Below are positions 19,977 to 32,423 of a stretch of DNA of 64,000 bases, one piece after another. Source of the stretch: Ceratodon purpureus (taxonomy: Eukaryota; Streptophyta; Bryopsida; Pseudoditrichales; Ditrichaceae); assembly GCA_014871385.1 (NCBI GenBank), contig CM026426.1:37263918-37327917 (forward strand). Direction: 5' to 3'. Made by a program: the position numbers and the translations under genes. The first letter of the stretch is position 1, and every line of letters begins with the position of its first letter. The notes beneath the pieces were generated by a model, which was given only the letters and a program-made list of their open reading frames with translations, was not told the origin of the DNA and ran no database searches.

Positions 19977-20742
19977 CTATTCAACCGGAGTTTTGCCTTC
20001 ATAGCCCACGCCTATGCCCTCCTCTGTCATTTCTATGTCGTCATTGTCATCGACATCTATATGGTCAATGTCTTCGACATTCTCGAGAGCGTCATGATTT
20101 GCCCTGGAAGCGACCACGGTTGCTACCTCGTGGACTGGTATAGTAACTCCGTCGTAAACACCAACCCCCATTGAATGGCATTCCAATATTCGATGTATTG
20201 TCCGTTGTGATTGAGGTGGCATATCTAGAAGCGTCTATGACAATCTCGTCCTTGTCGCCCTCAACTTGTCTTGACCTTGGCTTCTTCTCGATGACCACCA
20301 TCCAGTACGGATTGTCGCGGTCGAGTACAAAAAAACTTGTTCCAAGGAAGAGTGCAATGGCAAAGCTTAGGTCAGCAAATCCAATTGCACATATCTGCTA
20401 AGCGTTTAAAACACTATATGGTTCACATACTAACACATGATGTAAATTTGATATTGCATAATCGGCATAGATTTGCACGTATGAAACATGTGCACAAAGA
20501 ATGTACGATTCCACATGGGGTGCTTGGAAGGCATCTTCTCTGAAAACCCAGAACACGTGATCGTCTTGCTTCATAGTAACATGTCCAGCAACGTTAGGTT
20601 TGATCCAAGTGCACATTATGACCGCTAACTTTTGGTATACGTAGCTAACTTGTATAATGCAATAAAGTACACCCACGTACTTAAGATCTGCTTCTATTGG
20701 CCGCTGGTCCAGAGGAGAAGCTTGACATAGGGTAGCCGCCAC
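19977..20742 (-). pseudogene. Degraded 3' part, weakly like CACTA-associated DUF4216
   Basis: Two neighbouring frames encode VSYVYQKLAVIMCTWIKPN and, further on, FFVLDRDNPYWMVVIEKKPR followed by an acidic tail. The order 'hydrophobic strand, Cys/Trp strand, ...DxxNPYWxVVI' resembles the C-terminal DUF4216 region found next to TNP2 in plant CACTA transposons. The resemblance is short and from memory. Several stops separate this part from the zinc-finger ORF upstream, so it is not a working gene. Confidence 0.3.
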
Positions 20743-21292
20743 ATTCTTTTGTGCTCATTCACCCACGGCAAAGGGAGTTGCGATAGATTTTGCGACTCCT
20801 ATGATACAGCTTCATACGCAACAAGCATGTTATCCACTCATCTTTCTTGTCATACTGAGAACCGTGGAAACGCTCTCCTACGGTGCCTGACACGGTGCAC
20901 TCTCGCCGCAATGTCGTACTCTCTGCAAAAAAAATAAACCACTTGCAGAGAGTCATGGATAGTATAGGCAATAATCATGTTCTGCATACATGATATAAGT
21001 ATCAAAGTCACCATCAACAAAACAAATCCATCTAAAATTAGGTGAAATATTAGGTAGAAAGATGAAGGATCATCCTGCGCAGTGGCGGTTTGCACTACAA
21101 AGTTACCACATTCCTCTTTGTGACCTTTGAGTTTGTCAAGCTGTAGACAAGTGTTGGATTCGTGGCCAAGACTCTACGGAGTCTTGGCAACTGCAGGGAA
21201 CACGATCACCTCGGACAAAAGAACCTTCTCTGAACATCTTACTATTCCTCGGGAAGGTGAGTCGTTAACACAAGTTTGGGTATGGCTTCTCC

Positions 21293-21853
21293 TTACATAT
21301 CCGGTCGGCGGAGACAGTTCATCGCAGTGTCTTGTAGGGGAGACGAATGGCAATTGGTGCACAATTTCTTCACGGGGGTCCATGGACGTTTTGCAATCGG
21401 CTCAGGAAACCTTAGATCTGCTTCCCATAGATAGTTATGGACGGTGCAAGCATCACTTTTATGGAAGGTAGGATACATTTCTAAAATAGCTCCCAAATCT
21501 TTTTGTTTTTTTCTCCACCCTTGGCATTGATCCTTGAGCAGGTGGTACGACAACCCGTTTTTATCCGTGAACTCCTTCTTGCAGTGCAAGCACCAGTACC
21601 GTCGTCGCCTATCCTTGCCAACACCATAGTAGAAGTGGTATATACATCTGTAATGCGCTTCAAGCACAACCGATCTCTGTTCTTCTTCGGTAAATATACA
21701 AAAGCATCTTTTTCTACCATGTTTCAAGGAATAACGAAATAGTTGTTCGCCATGTACTGTAACACCCTTCACATTTCCTATAGGACCGTTGACAACAATG
21801 TTCCACCATTGACAAACACCCAACGCATTTATTAAACGATGGTCTTTGTTCAC
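21293..21853 (-). CDS. Zinc-finger ORF of a degraded minus-strand gene
   Basis: The 186-codon frame has a clear finger at about residues 86-110: YWCLHCKKEF, a DKNGLSYHLLKDQC half, hence C-x2-C-x12-H-x5-C. It is preceded by a basic KDRRRR and followed by a Lys-rich helix and a second Cys pair (LCTNC). The frame ends at TGA near 21,293. Open, gene-like stretches continue downstream on the same strand but are broken by stops, so the locus is probably a decayed transposon or host gene. The product is not assigned. Confidence 0.45.
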   Translation of the reverse strand: MNKDHRLINALGVCQWWNIVVNGPIGNVKGVTVHGEQLFRYSLKHGRKRCFCIFTEEEQRSVVLEAHYRCIYHFYYGVGKDRRRRYWCLHCKKEFTDKNGLSYHLLKDQCQGWRKKQKDLGAILEMYPTFHKSDACTVHNYLWEADLRFPEPIAKRPWTPVKKLCTNCHSSPLQDTAMNCLRRPDM

Positions 21854-23532
21854 ATTAAAAATTTTGAAGCTTTGCCTGGACGATATGCCCCACCTATAAC
21901 CCCTTTGTTGCTGGCATGAATCACCGTTCTGGGCAGAGGAATATTAGACTTCACAGCGGGTTTGTGCTACATTGCACTACTCGGATCAGTTTCCATTCTC
22001 TCACGATCCACTTGATTCTCTACTACGGCTTCTTAAAAATACGTACCATAAGAGAATGCCTTTCGATCTTTGCATGCACCCAAGGAAGACGTTGATACTA
22101 GATCAATAGTCTCTTCAAGTGCAACACGTCCTCGTTTGTCTTGCCCTATTTCAACAACAGCCGCTCTTATTAACGAGGTTTGAATATCCATCCCCATAAA
22201 ATCCAAGTTGATACGGATTTTTTAAGCAAGTAGGATGCACGACCGAATGCAAGAATTTTTTGAATTACTAAATATCAGGATTTTGCTCTAATACCGGACT
22301 GACATCCTAGGTAAACCCTAACATGCATCAACTGCAAGACCCTCCCTAAAATAACCCAATCCCTAAACCATACGCTTTTATTCACTTTGTAAACAACAGA
22401 GCAAGGCGTGACGCTCTAAAGCGATCCACGACACGATAGCGCAATGCAACATCGCTCTAAAGCGGAACACAATAAGACAGCACAAAGACGACAAAGACCT
22501 AAACAATAGATGAAAGACAATTGACAGGGAGGCCAAAACTAATGTTGGGCCATAAAGCGGGACAACCCTAGGCTGAGCCGGGTTCTATCAGATCCCGCTA
22601 TCCAATATCCGGTTAGGCCGAGACCGGCCTCGGGCCCTCGAGCCGGAATTTCCACGGGCACCTTGGCAAGCCCGTTACATACACAGAATACGAGTTGGAA
22701 GGGGGTTCATTAACGTGTCAAGTTCAACCTTGTGTCTTATTGACTTGTCCAAGTTGACCCAAACCCGAGGAATTCTTAGGAGCGTAAGATCGGAAGGTAT
22801 ATTCTCATTCTTGGTTTTCATCCAACAAATATTTATATATGGACCCTTAGCTTGATATTCATTTTTATACTCTTTGCTGTCCGTTCCCGTGTTGGTCATG
22901 TAGAACCATCATTCTCCCCGTATTGTACATGTTCTCAATGTCACGTGTAACATCTGAATTTTAAACTTAAATACATTACAAGATGCGTATCATGGGTTGT
23001 GCTTCACTATCGTCGCCTCGGCCTTTTGCTGCTCACTAATTACTTATCCTGAGGTTTTGGAGCACTGTGATATAGATCCTCATCTTTCTCATGTGCATGG
23101 TCCATAAGATATGGACGTTGAAGTAGAAAACATCTCACCACATTTAAGAGGAAATGATTTTGACATGCCTTTAAACAATGAGGGGAAGCGATTACCCACA
23201 CTTGCGACAATAGCATTAGAAGCAATTCAACCCGGCGGCAAACGGAATGAAGATGCATCGACTCACTACGTCATCTCCAGCAAAGATGACGTCCGCAACG
23301 GAAGGTCAAGATCTCACAGTTATTGCAAACGCGACACATTAGAGAGTCCATCATTGTGCACTTTGGACAATATATTAGAGGTAGCCACCTTAGTTAAGTT
23401 AAATAGTACTGCATGTGAACTTGCAATGCCCAATTTTGTATACCATTTTGCTGTCAACTTTTACATGCTTATATTGGTTTTGCTTTGAAGTCGTCGCGAA
23501 GCAATGTATAGTTACGCTAATGTGCATGTGCT
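21854..23532. other. No clearly supportable gene
   Basis: A GC-rich island lies at 22,545-22,680. A phrase containing GCTCTAAAGCG is repeated at about 22,409 and 22,452. Single frames of 74 codons (22,675-22,899, minus) and 125 codons (23,111-23,488, plus) show no recognisable domain. The latter ends in a hydrophobic tail and may be chance. Confidence 0.3.
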
Positions 23533-25100
23533 CACTACAAAAAAAACTATGTCAAATTGACACAACTGTGACAGTGAAATGTCCAATATGATAACTTGAA
23601 CATTGTGCTCTTTACTCTTGTCGATTTGGTCTTATTTTTTAAATCCTTGTCATATTTTAGTCAACTGACAGCGTGGACCTTGTATATGTGCAAAACTATG
23701 TCATAATTGACAGCAAAACTATTATACTTGATAAAGAAACACGATAGATTTTAGAAAGTGCTTCAATGGTTTTTAATCAACAATGATCTATTTTTCATTA
23801 AAAGTTCATTTTTTTATTGATGATATTTGCCATAGCACTAATGGCTTTCTTTTTCTTTTTCCACTCCCTTCCAATCGTTGAGACTTAGAAAAAAATGTTG
23901 ATAGACTTAACTACATTGGTTTGTAGTGGCCAATAGATATATTGGCACTACGTTTTGTGAATGATTTTTTTTTCTATTGCTTTATCACTGATATAATGTT
24001 GAAAACCATCATCCTAACTCCAAAGTTTTTGTCTTTCAAAAAAATGAACAGTGACTAGCTATTGTTTCTAAATTTTCTAAAATCTTCATTTGATAACCAT
24101 ATAATTCAATTTATATTAGAAATCATGAATGATAGACCTTGTTAAATTAGTCAAAAACTCTAATTGTTTTTCAGTGTTACTAAGAACCAGTTTGAAAAAG
24201 TATTATGAGATAATTGTAGGAATGAATTCAAATTAAACTGAGGAATCACTATATTCTCTAAATTTTAGAATTGCCTTAAATTTTGGTTATCATTATTATT
24301 GGACCATTAAAATGAATTTTCAAAATTGAAGATAATCTTCCGACTTCTTAATTATCTTGATAAAATATCGAATTAGAAAGTATTAAATTTTTTAAAAATC
24401 ATATTGAATTAAATTTATATTTCAATATTGTTCTTGAATCTTGATATGGTTGAAATTTTATTGTTAATTAAATATTCAAGTATAGAATATAAAAAACCAA
24501 AAGTATTTCAACAAGATTTTCTCAACTCAATAATAATATTAATTTTACATATAAAAGTTAAATTAAATCATTATTGCATGTGAACTCAAAGTATCTTTCA
24601 AAGTCACACTAAGTATTTGACAATGAAAGGTTAAGGAATATAACATAAATACAACCAAATACTTTAGAATCCAAGCAGCTAGAATATAGCCGCAAAATTC
24701 ACTATAAGATAAATAACTTTTGATCATAAATGATTTCATCCTTCGACAAATCGTGTTGTACTTTTGATTATGCTAGAGCCTCAACCCAATTCATCGCAAT
24801 TATCTGTAGCGGCTTCCGCCTCTAATTGGATGAGCAGTATTGTGTAGTCAATAACCAAGTCCATCGAGCGTCCGACCAACAACTGAGAGGTCTCCGAGTC
24901 GAACCCTACAGCTGACGATCATCAGCCGAAAATTTAGCTCCGGGAGTGATTCGCCGCCCCCCCCTCCTTCTTAGTTTTGATTTTATAATATTTAACTATG
25001 TCCCAATTGATTGCAAAACTATGTCTTAATTGACAGCAAAACTGACAACTTTATTGTGTCAACAAGGTAACCGAATCAGGGTCTCTTAATTGATAGGGCT
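23533..25100 (+). mobile_element. CACTA-like left terminus with subterminal repeats
   Basis: CACTACAAAAAAAACTATGTC at 23,533 matches the typical start of plant En/Spm (CACTA) elements. A phrase AACTATGTCNNAATTGACAGC recurs at about 23,546, 23,690, 24,998 and 25,023, as expected of subterminal transposase-binding repeats. The DNA between 23,760 and 24,780 is AT-rich and gene-free. A Transposase_24-like ORF follows at 25,639. The right end is not secure: TTTGTAGTG occurs at 26,434-26,442 but lacks an inverted copy of the subterminal repeats. Confidence 0.45.
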
Positions 25101-25638
25101 GTTACAAAATTATGCCAGATCGTAGTCAATTGGGTCACAAAAGTTCTTGTAGTGGCTATTTTCTTCATATGAGGGGATGACATTGATGTCACCGGCGTAG
25201 CGAGAGGAGTCTATCAACGTCCTCTTCATCACCCCATGGCAACATCTATTGATATAGGCGCGGATCCGAGAAGGGAAGGCATAGGAGCCCGCACGACTCA
25301 GCCACCGCGAATGAGACACGCGGACGAGAGATAAAGCCACAGATTGGGGAAGGGCACACGAATGACCGCTTTCCGATTGCCACGAATCTTGGAGGTAGTA
25401 CAATGTCTACAGCCAGTCTTGTTCTTCAGGCACTCGTCCACCTATGTTTATGAGAGCCTTTCTCGGCCTTATTGCCAGCTCAACTAGGGAATTTGCACAA
25501 GTGAAGTAGAGGTTACATAGAGAACCACCTCTATTGTGTTCTACAGCATCGCCTCCGGGCATACAAAGAGCCGCATTCTCACTAGCTTTACATTGAAGTA
25601 CGAGAGCGCTCTTTACAAAGGAAGAAGGAAATGGGAGT

Positions 25639-26199
25639 TTGACCGCGAAGAAAAAACTCAATCCCGCGTCATGTGGTAAGAAACCGCATTATGTCCACGT
25701 AAACATAGATGGCAAGCCCCACGGGATAGGAATATCTATATGGAATGGCATTCTTGCAAAAGTCATCAGAGGTCTTGACCCATCCTATATTGACAAGAAG
25801 CAACAGCTCTGTCACCTAATGGACCTTCTGGTGAAGAGACTCAATGAAGAGTTTGAATATTCAAACAACGTGAATCTCTCCTGGCTTCGGGGCTGCATCG
25901 GCAACGCCTTCTCTTCATATCGTCATGAATTGATGAAAATGATAAAAGCTAAGGAAGGACAACCACCGTCGGTTGATGAAGTTGAGTGGAATAAACTCAT
26001 GAAAATAGAGCTATCGAAGCGGTTCAAACCAAAGTCCAAAGCTTTATGGAGGAAGACTAATCATCTATTGCTGGCAAGCGCATCAAAATTGCAATCAAAA
26101 TACCTTGATGCGCTTGATGATACCTACTCCTCAAATTCCAGTTGTTGGCAAACACATCAAAGAATTCCAGAGGAGAGATGGAAGATTTCATTCTATTGA
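25639..26199 (+). CDS. Transposase_24-like (Ptta/En/Spm) ORF
   Basis: The 186-codon frame starts at a non-ATG codon, so a 5' exon is likely upstream. Residues about 72-145 show the layout of plant Ptta/En/Spm proteins: a SWLRGCIGNAFSSYRHEL helix, a Lys-rich loop, a D-x-x-W-x-x-L stretch, then KRFKPKSKALWRKTNHL. These proteins are ORFs of CACTA-type elements and probably bind DNA. A CACTA-like terminus upstream at 23,533 agrees with that. The last 20 residues may run past the true exon end. The assignment rests on pattern only. Confidence 0.45.
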   Translation: MTAKKKLNPASCGKKPHYVHVNIDGKPHGIGISIWNGILAKVIRGLDPSYIDKKQQLCHLMDLLVKRLNEEFEYSNNVNLSWLRGCIGNAFSSYRHELMKMIKAKEGQPPSVDEVEWNKLMKIELSKRFKPKSKALWRKTNHLLLASASKLQSKYLDALDDTYSSNSSCWQTHQRIPEERWKISFY

Positions 26200-26442
26200 C
26201 TTTAAATTCTTCTTAAGTCCACAGACCATGGATGAGGACGTTAAAGATAAAGAAGAGCTTTAGTCAGAAGATGAAGAGGAGTGACATTGGCACATGCTAG
26301 AGGATGTGCAAGTTTAGAAGGGGTGCATACATAAACCATGTAAAAACATCAAGAGGTCAATATTAATGTCCTAATACAAGAATTGGATGGAGATAGAAAA
26401 CAATGGGGGTCGTGGAGAGATCCACGGTCTTGGTTTGTAGTG

Positions 26443-29400
26443 CATCATGTCACTTAGTTCACTGGAATAGGGTGGCTGGTTGGCTATTTATTTCTTGCTT
26501 TCACTAGCGGTGCCAAGTTGCAGCTCCTCCGACCGAATCAACGGATCCAATGGAATTCAAACCCGGAACTGGTTGGCAGTTATCTTGGGACTCTGACAAC
26601 CAACTAAGTCTACAACTTGGCAATAGTTGTTAGTTCCACAGTGATTTCATACCATTGTTGGTTAACCGCTTAGCTTTCAACTAACGGAATAGTACTCCCA
26701 GGTCTATTTTTTCTCACCTACGTTATCTTTTGAAAAATAAAAAGATGTTTTTGGCTATTAGTGTTTGCTTAATTATAAAGATAGCCATTATGATTTTCTT
26801 GGAGTGTTAAAAGTGGAAGCAAGCTTCTCAATCATTTATTCAAATCAGCAAATGAAAGTAATAAGACTCCAAAAATAATACCATCAATCATTACTATTAA
26901 CTATTGATGGTATTTATTTGTCGGTCTTGTTTATCTATTTGTTGGAAAGGTAATTTTTTTGTTGTTTGAAATTCTTCCATTACTTTCAAAGTACTTTTAA
27001 TACAATTAACTTATTACATGTTTTTTTGTATCTACACATAATGCACATCATGAATGCATTTATAATTTCTTAATAAATTTTCTAAAACATTTGAAATTTA
27101 AAAATCAAATTAGTTTTTTAAATATTTTTAAAATATAAAAATTGAATCTAAATGTAATAGTCGACACAATATTGTTTTAGCACATCATGGAAATTTTATA
27201 TATTTATGTGCATAGCATTCAAAAGTGTACATTATAAAATGAAGTCATAGAATTTTCTATATCAAATAAAGTAGAGCATAAAGCAATATTGTTATATTAT
27301 AATATAAAATTCTTGAATTATACAACCTCTTTGACAATATAAAAATGCCTCAATAGAATAAATGCAATGTCTTGTAGAAATAAATATGCACTGGTAAAAA
27401 TGACTATACATACTCTAATTGGTTTAAAAATATATGTGATTTAATATTGTTATTTTGATTCTTATTTTTACTAATTAAAGACATTGTAGTTATATCATTA
27501 AAAATAATGCTAATCTATTTATTGGTTCGTTTAGAAGAGGACATTTCCACATAAAACCTTACATAAAGTCTAATTTGTATTTTTTAAAAACATGCAATCC
27601 TTTTAATTACTTGAAGGATTTTATTGAGTCTTTTGAACTTCTTTAAATTATTTTTTAAGTATCTTTTGACAAAATTAACATTATATGTGTTAAAGTAAAT
27701 CTCCTTATACTACATCCATAAATTCTTTTAATAATCTAAATTTTTTGATTTTAATATTTTATAAATTACAAAATTTCAATATAAAATCAATATAGACAAT
27801 GCAAAACAACTTTGGCACATTAACTATACTTTATAAACTTTTGTGTATAATTTTATGATATGTACATCTTGATGTGCATTCATGTTCTATTTTTGAACTT
27901 TGTAAACTTTTAAGTAACAAAAAGTAATGAAAAATAATAGTAAAAATAATGCTATTATAAAGTAAATCATATAGAAGCTATGACTACTTTGTTGTTGCAA
28001 AAAATACCTTGGTAGAGTGGTTGTATAAATTTCTTTTTCTACTATACATTTTATTATTTTATTATATTTTAAATATTTGCAAAAACACCTTAACAAAAGT
28101 GGCAGAAAAATTATATGTTTTTTTTGTATAGATTTATAATTGCATATAGAATAATTAGGCATTGCCATCAAAGACGTTGATGATTTGAGCCGTTGCATAA
28201 TTATGTATGTAGGTTACATATACCATCAATCATATATATTTTTTTCCAAAATGCAGAAAACAAAGTAGTGGTCATTGCTACAATTATGGTGATGACATAA
28301 ATTGTTAATATTTGCAACAAACTTCAATCCAATGAATAATATAAAGTATCTACCTAATAGGTTGTAGTTATTGGAGCTAAAATAATGATCTTCAATATTG
28401 ATGCATATCCATTTGTAAAATAACTTGAAGGAATAATGAGTATGTGTAGGATTAAGCTGCAGAATAAGTTGTAGAACTTGACAATGGATTTGTATTGAAT
28501 TCAGTGGAACAGATGTAGCCAGCGTTTATATTTTGTTTTTCTGGAGGTAGTGCGATAGGCACTTAGGAATGAAGCCAGGTAAGAAAAGAATGTATAGATT
28601 CATCCATTCGAATGTACTCATCATTAAAATTATCTATAATAAGGCACTTTCATCCAAACACTGGCAAATATGGTTAATTTTGTAGACGATTTTGGCGATT
28701 TCATCCAATATTTTGCTAATTTTTTCCAGTGTATCAGTAGCCAACAACTGGATTATGTAAGATTCACGCAAAAATCCGCCAGCATATTAAACGTTGGATG
28801 CAGTGATTCCATACACATATATTTATATTTTCATTAGAATATACATAAATAGAATTTGAAATATGTGGGTATAATTCAAGTGTATTTAAAATTTAAAATT
28901 TTGTATAAATTGATGAATAAGATTAAAATTCTTATGGATATAAATATGTTACATGATATGGTTTAAGTATCATCAATGGAATTTGATGATCTTCAAAAGC
29001 AAAATATATGTTTCAAAAAAATCTATTGCTTTGCATTGAGAATTTATTTAAATTAATATTTTTAAGATATAATAGTTGCACTTTGTCAAGCGTGTTTTTA
29101 GTGAATATTAATTTTTATCCATTTTTGAAGTAAAATGATACTAAAAAAAAAAAGATCTCTATCTTGATGTCATAATGAAATAGGTATTTTGCATTGTGGC
29201 TAAAAATTTTAACTTTTCATAGAATGAATTTTTCCAATATAAATGATTTTTTTTGACCATCTCAAAGAAAATCATGTCACTTACCCGTATTGGATACCAA
29301 AGGTAGTTGAGCACTGTAGCAAAAACCTTGGATTCACTCGACAAGTAGAAGAATTGCTTTGGCCACCATCAATTATTTTTCAATTATCTAAAGGAAGAAA

Positions 29401-29800
29401 GTAGATATTTTTGCTAAGATTGTGCAATTCTTAAGTCTATATAAAAATTTCGAAAACTCATAATCAAAGTTGACATTACGAAAAACCTGCTCAAGATTTT
29501 AGAAAGCCCATTCTATGACAACTGTCCTTGAGGGGTTGATACAAGTTTATTATCGAATTAAAAAATTCACCCTTGATCAAGGTATGAACATGCTATTCAA
29601 TGAACCAGCTCAAAAGTTTCTGATGCCCCCTTCGCACTTAGAGTTTGGTAACTGTGTCAAACTAGATGTTACCGCAGTGGTGTTCCAAAAAACCTGATTT
29701 TGTTCACATTTAGAATATCCCCAAGTAGCTTTTTACAATTTGGCGCTACTGGGGCAACGAAGGTACAGATGTGAGGTTTCACACCTACGTGGACAGAGGT
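26443..29800. other. AT-rich DNA with no supportable gene
   Basis: The stretch is mostly over 70% A+T by eye, with many homopolymer runs. Open frames are short, and the longest (27,887-28,198, minus) is a low-complexity hydrophobic product. No terminal repeats, tRNA or splice-linked exons were seen. Confidence 0.55.
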
Positions 29801-30350
29801 CACTATGGTAACAATGACCATTGTGACCCAAAGTGACTGACCTTCTCTCTCCCCTTGTCTTGCAAAGTACCATTTTTGGCCTTCATTTTCCTTGCGTTGT
29901 GTTTCCGCACTGTCGATGTACTCTCTATTGTCTCCTTTGTTGTTTTCTCTCCGTTGTTGCAGCGTGTGTTGGTTATCGGGGTCGGCGTTTGGCTTCTGTT
30001 AGGCCGAGACAATTCATGTTTGCTGGGAATCACTGTCCGAGGTCTCCATTGCATGCTGTCTGTCAGGGGTGTTCTTTCAATCTCAATTGTGCCCAACTGG
30101 TACGCAATCGCGGGATCTTCTACATTGAGGCTCGAACGGGCGCGAGGTACATGTTTGTCATAGCGAGCATCTTGTTCTCCTTTCATTTCGATTTCTGTCT
30201 CTCAATGGCCTTCGAGTAAACTTCTCGGTGGACTTCATGATATCACAGGTGGTTCCTTGCCGAATTCCACTATTGCTACATCAAAGCTCTGCGTGTAGAA
30301 GTCCGCGGTAAGCGACTGGCCGTAAACCCTCACTGCAGCCAGATACGCAT
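29801..30350. other. Open frames on both strands, no assignment
   Basis: Frames of 127 codons (29,803-30,186, minus) and 128 codons (29,833-30,219, plus) overlap almost completely. The minus-strand product is hydrophilic and Thr/Arg-rich and the more protein-like of the two, but it has no recognisable motif. This may be a fragment of an older element next to the TIR element starting at 30,351. Confidence 0.25.
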
Positions 30351-31000
30351 GGGTAGACCACAATAAATGTACCAAAAAAGTGCTTAACTATTTGTCAGTT
30401 TCAGCCCTATTGCTAAAATTGTGCAAAAGTGATGGAAAAATGATATTGTAGTCAATTTTTTTTGCTAATATAGATTCTCAACTTGTTTTTCTACAACTTG
30501 GAAAAGTTTTGTGCAAAGTAGACACTTTGAAGTTATTGTATGAAGGCTTTAAATCCAAGTACAGTGAATGCAGTCATTTGAAAAAGTGACTATAAAAGAA
30601 TCAAAATTTATCAAAAAATCACTTTTAAAAAAGTGATGCCCTCCGTATGTTTAAGAGGTATTCCAAAATAGTCAATTCAAGTACTCATTAATTGATTTAG
30701 GGTTTCAAAAGTACCACAAGGATGTTTCATAGAGGGCCTAAAATGAAGAAATTAAAACATTGAAAAAGTTTATTTTCATGATTTAGAATTAGTGGTCAAA
30801 TTAAGTTTCAATTGAAGATGTTCTTTTTATGAAGATGCATGGAAGATACCTTATGACACCCTAAAAAGTAACTGAAATGCTCAAAAACTACACCAAACTC
30901 CTCAAAATTAGCTTTGAGCTTTGAAAAACAGCACACTTCATAATCACTTCCAAGTGATTACATGTGTCACTTTGTGGTCCACTTTACCGTGCTTCCCCCC
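30351..31000. mobile_element. Non-autonomous TIR element of the G-rich family, copy 1 (650 bp)
   Basis: The left end is degenerate (GGGTAGACCACAATAAA). The right end is GTGGTCCACTTTACCGTGCTTCCCCCC. The 4-bp sequence GCAT lies on both sides (30,347-30,350 and 31,001-31,004), a target duplication. The interior matches the copies at 32,424 and 54,240 (AGTGCTTA near the left, TTCATTTTCATGATTTAGAA and AACTACACCAAA near the right). It has no coding capacity. The left terminus is the most diverged of the three copies, so this is probably the oldest. Confidence 0.8.
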
Positions 31001-31309
31001 GCATTCCGTTTTGTGTGTCTACGTGTTAAGCTGATTGGAGTCTGTAGTTTTGTCATGGACCGCAATTTAGAGCCCGGTAATGTTGCATTCTTCCTCCTTT
31101 CCTTGGTCCTTCTACTATAGATGAGGCCATTCCACGTGACCAGGGTGATGGCGTAGTTCACGTTGGTCAGGCCACAAAACTTTGGTGAATATGAACACCA
31201 TCGTTTCTCGGTGCTTCACGATTTTTGAATCGTGAATGCAACCACTCCTTTAGACTAGGACCTTGGGTGGTGGGTGATGCCCCCCTCTACTTCATGGTTT
31301 TTCAGATTT

Positions 31310-32167
31310 GTCATACAAGAATATGATGACAATAGATGGTTAGAAAATTTTTGGATGACAAAAACATTTGACTTCAACCTCACCATCTTCTCAGCCCACA
31401 TATCGAAAGGCAGAAAACCCGATATCGCTTAGAAATTCCTCTGATTGTATGGGTCGCATGTAGTCTGTTCAAACTTTGTCGGGGTGCTAATTTGTTGCTC
31501 TGTTCTAAATTCTGCGCCATTGGCACAAGCACAACCTCTGGAATTATCCGAAACGTTGTGAAGGTCGTCAATAATGAATTTAGGCCAAGACTTCTTCGCC
31601 TACGGGAAATTGTCTACAGATGATAATGGCACAATTCCGGAAGTTCTCAGGCCTCCCAAAAATATATGGTGCCATCGCTGGAACACACTTCTATATTAGA
31701 AAACCGAATGATAGCTCGAAGGATTATTTCTACTTGAAAAGTGGTTGCTTCACATTGCAATGTCAAGCAGTAGTAGACAGGAGCCGAAAGTTCATTGAAA
31801 TCTCAGTAGAGATGCCGAGATCAACAAACGATGCAAGACAACTTCGAAGATCTATGTTGTACCCGAAAGCCACTACTACCAATCTATTCGACCCTGTAGA
31901 TGCAGCCGAGGAGTTTGTTCTTCACCTAATAGGGAACAAAGAATATCCTATCTTTCCATGGCTTATCACCCTCTACCGTAATGTCTCTGGTGGCCGACAT
32001 TTAGTTCAGGAGACTCTCCTCAACCGCAAGCAATCTCGTGCAAGTAGCATTGTTGAAAATGATTTTGGCATTCTCAAACAAACCTTCCGTGAGCTTCATA
32101 GTGCATCAAATTTGGACATCACTCTCTTGCCGGATGTTGTTTGCTGCTCAATCCTCCACAATCTACT
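31310..32167 (+). pseudogene. PIF/Harbinger transposase, 5' portion (DDE_Tnp_4 type)
   Basis: Three successive frames cover the family in order. Bases 31,310-31,432 give the RWLENFWMTK...ISKGRKPD N-terminus. Bases 31,435-31,620 give VACSLFKLCRGANLLLC and a GTSTTSGIIRNVV helix-turn-helix-like part. Bases 31,626-32,167 give the catalytic core. In the core, YGAIAGTH has Ala where the family has its first catalytic Asp. STNDARQLRRS keeps the second Asp, and SSIVENDFGILK keeps the Glu. The gene has a TAG at 31,430, two frame changes and this active-site loss, so it is dead. The coding frame breaks off after CCSILHNLL, where a CATTAGG-terminus transposon begins, and resumes at 47,132. Confidence 0.85.
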
Positions 32168-32207
32168 CATTAGGTGCAAGAAGGGGTCTGGAAAAGGCCG
32201 TGTAAGC
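32168..32207 (+). repeat. Left terminal inverted repeat of the 15-kb element
   Basis: The sequence runs CATTAGGTGCAAGAAGGGG, then TCTGGAAAAGGCCGTGTAAGC. It matches the inverted right end at 47,089-47,128 and the termini at 14,711, 62,866 and 63,266. It lies directly against the PIF codons for HNLL. Confidence 0.9.
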
Positions 32208-32423
32208 CTGCCCTTTCTAGTTGAACCCCCTGCCCAAATGCGGCACTGTCGCTGGCAACGGGTGCCAGGATCGCTGCCCGCAGAGTTAATAGGGCGACTT
32301 AATGGTCTCGGGATGGGGTTGCGGGGCGGGGTCGGTGTGCCTAGTGGCGCCGAGGTGGCTGCCTTGTTTGGTGAACCACGCCTTCTCGCATTTATTGCCC
32401 TTGAAGCCCGATTTGAAGGAGAG

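Noticed and set aside
26434-26442. Right terminus of the CACTA-like element (TTTGTAGTG)
   Set aside because: It matches TAGTG, but there are no inverted subterminal repeats next to it, and the flanking triplets (GCT at the left end, CAT here) do not match. A similar TTTGTAGTG at 23,920 is equally unconvincing.
27887-28198. A 103-codon membrane-like minus-strand ORF
   Set aside because: It is low-complexity and lies in very AT-rich DNA, where hydrophobic frames arise by chance.
29803-30219. Protein-coding gene on either strand
   Set aside because: Both strands are open for ~128 codons over the same bases, neither has a recognisable motif, and no splice or repeat context supports a choice.
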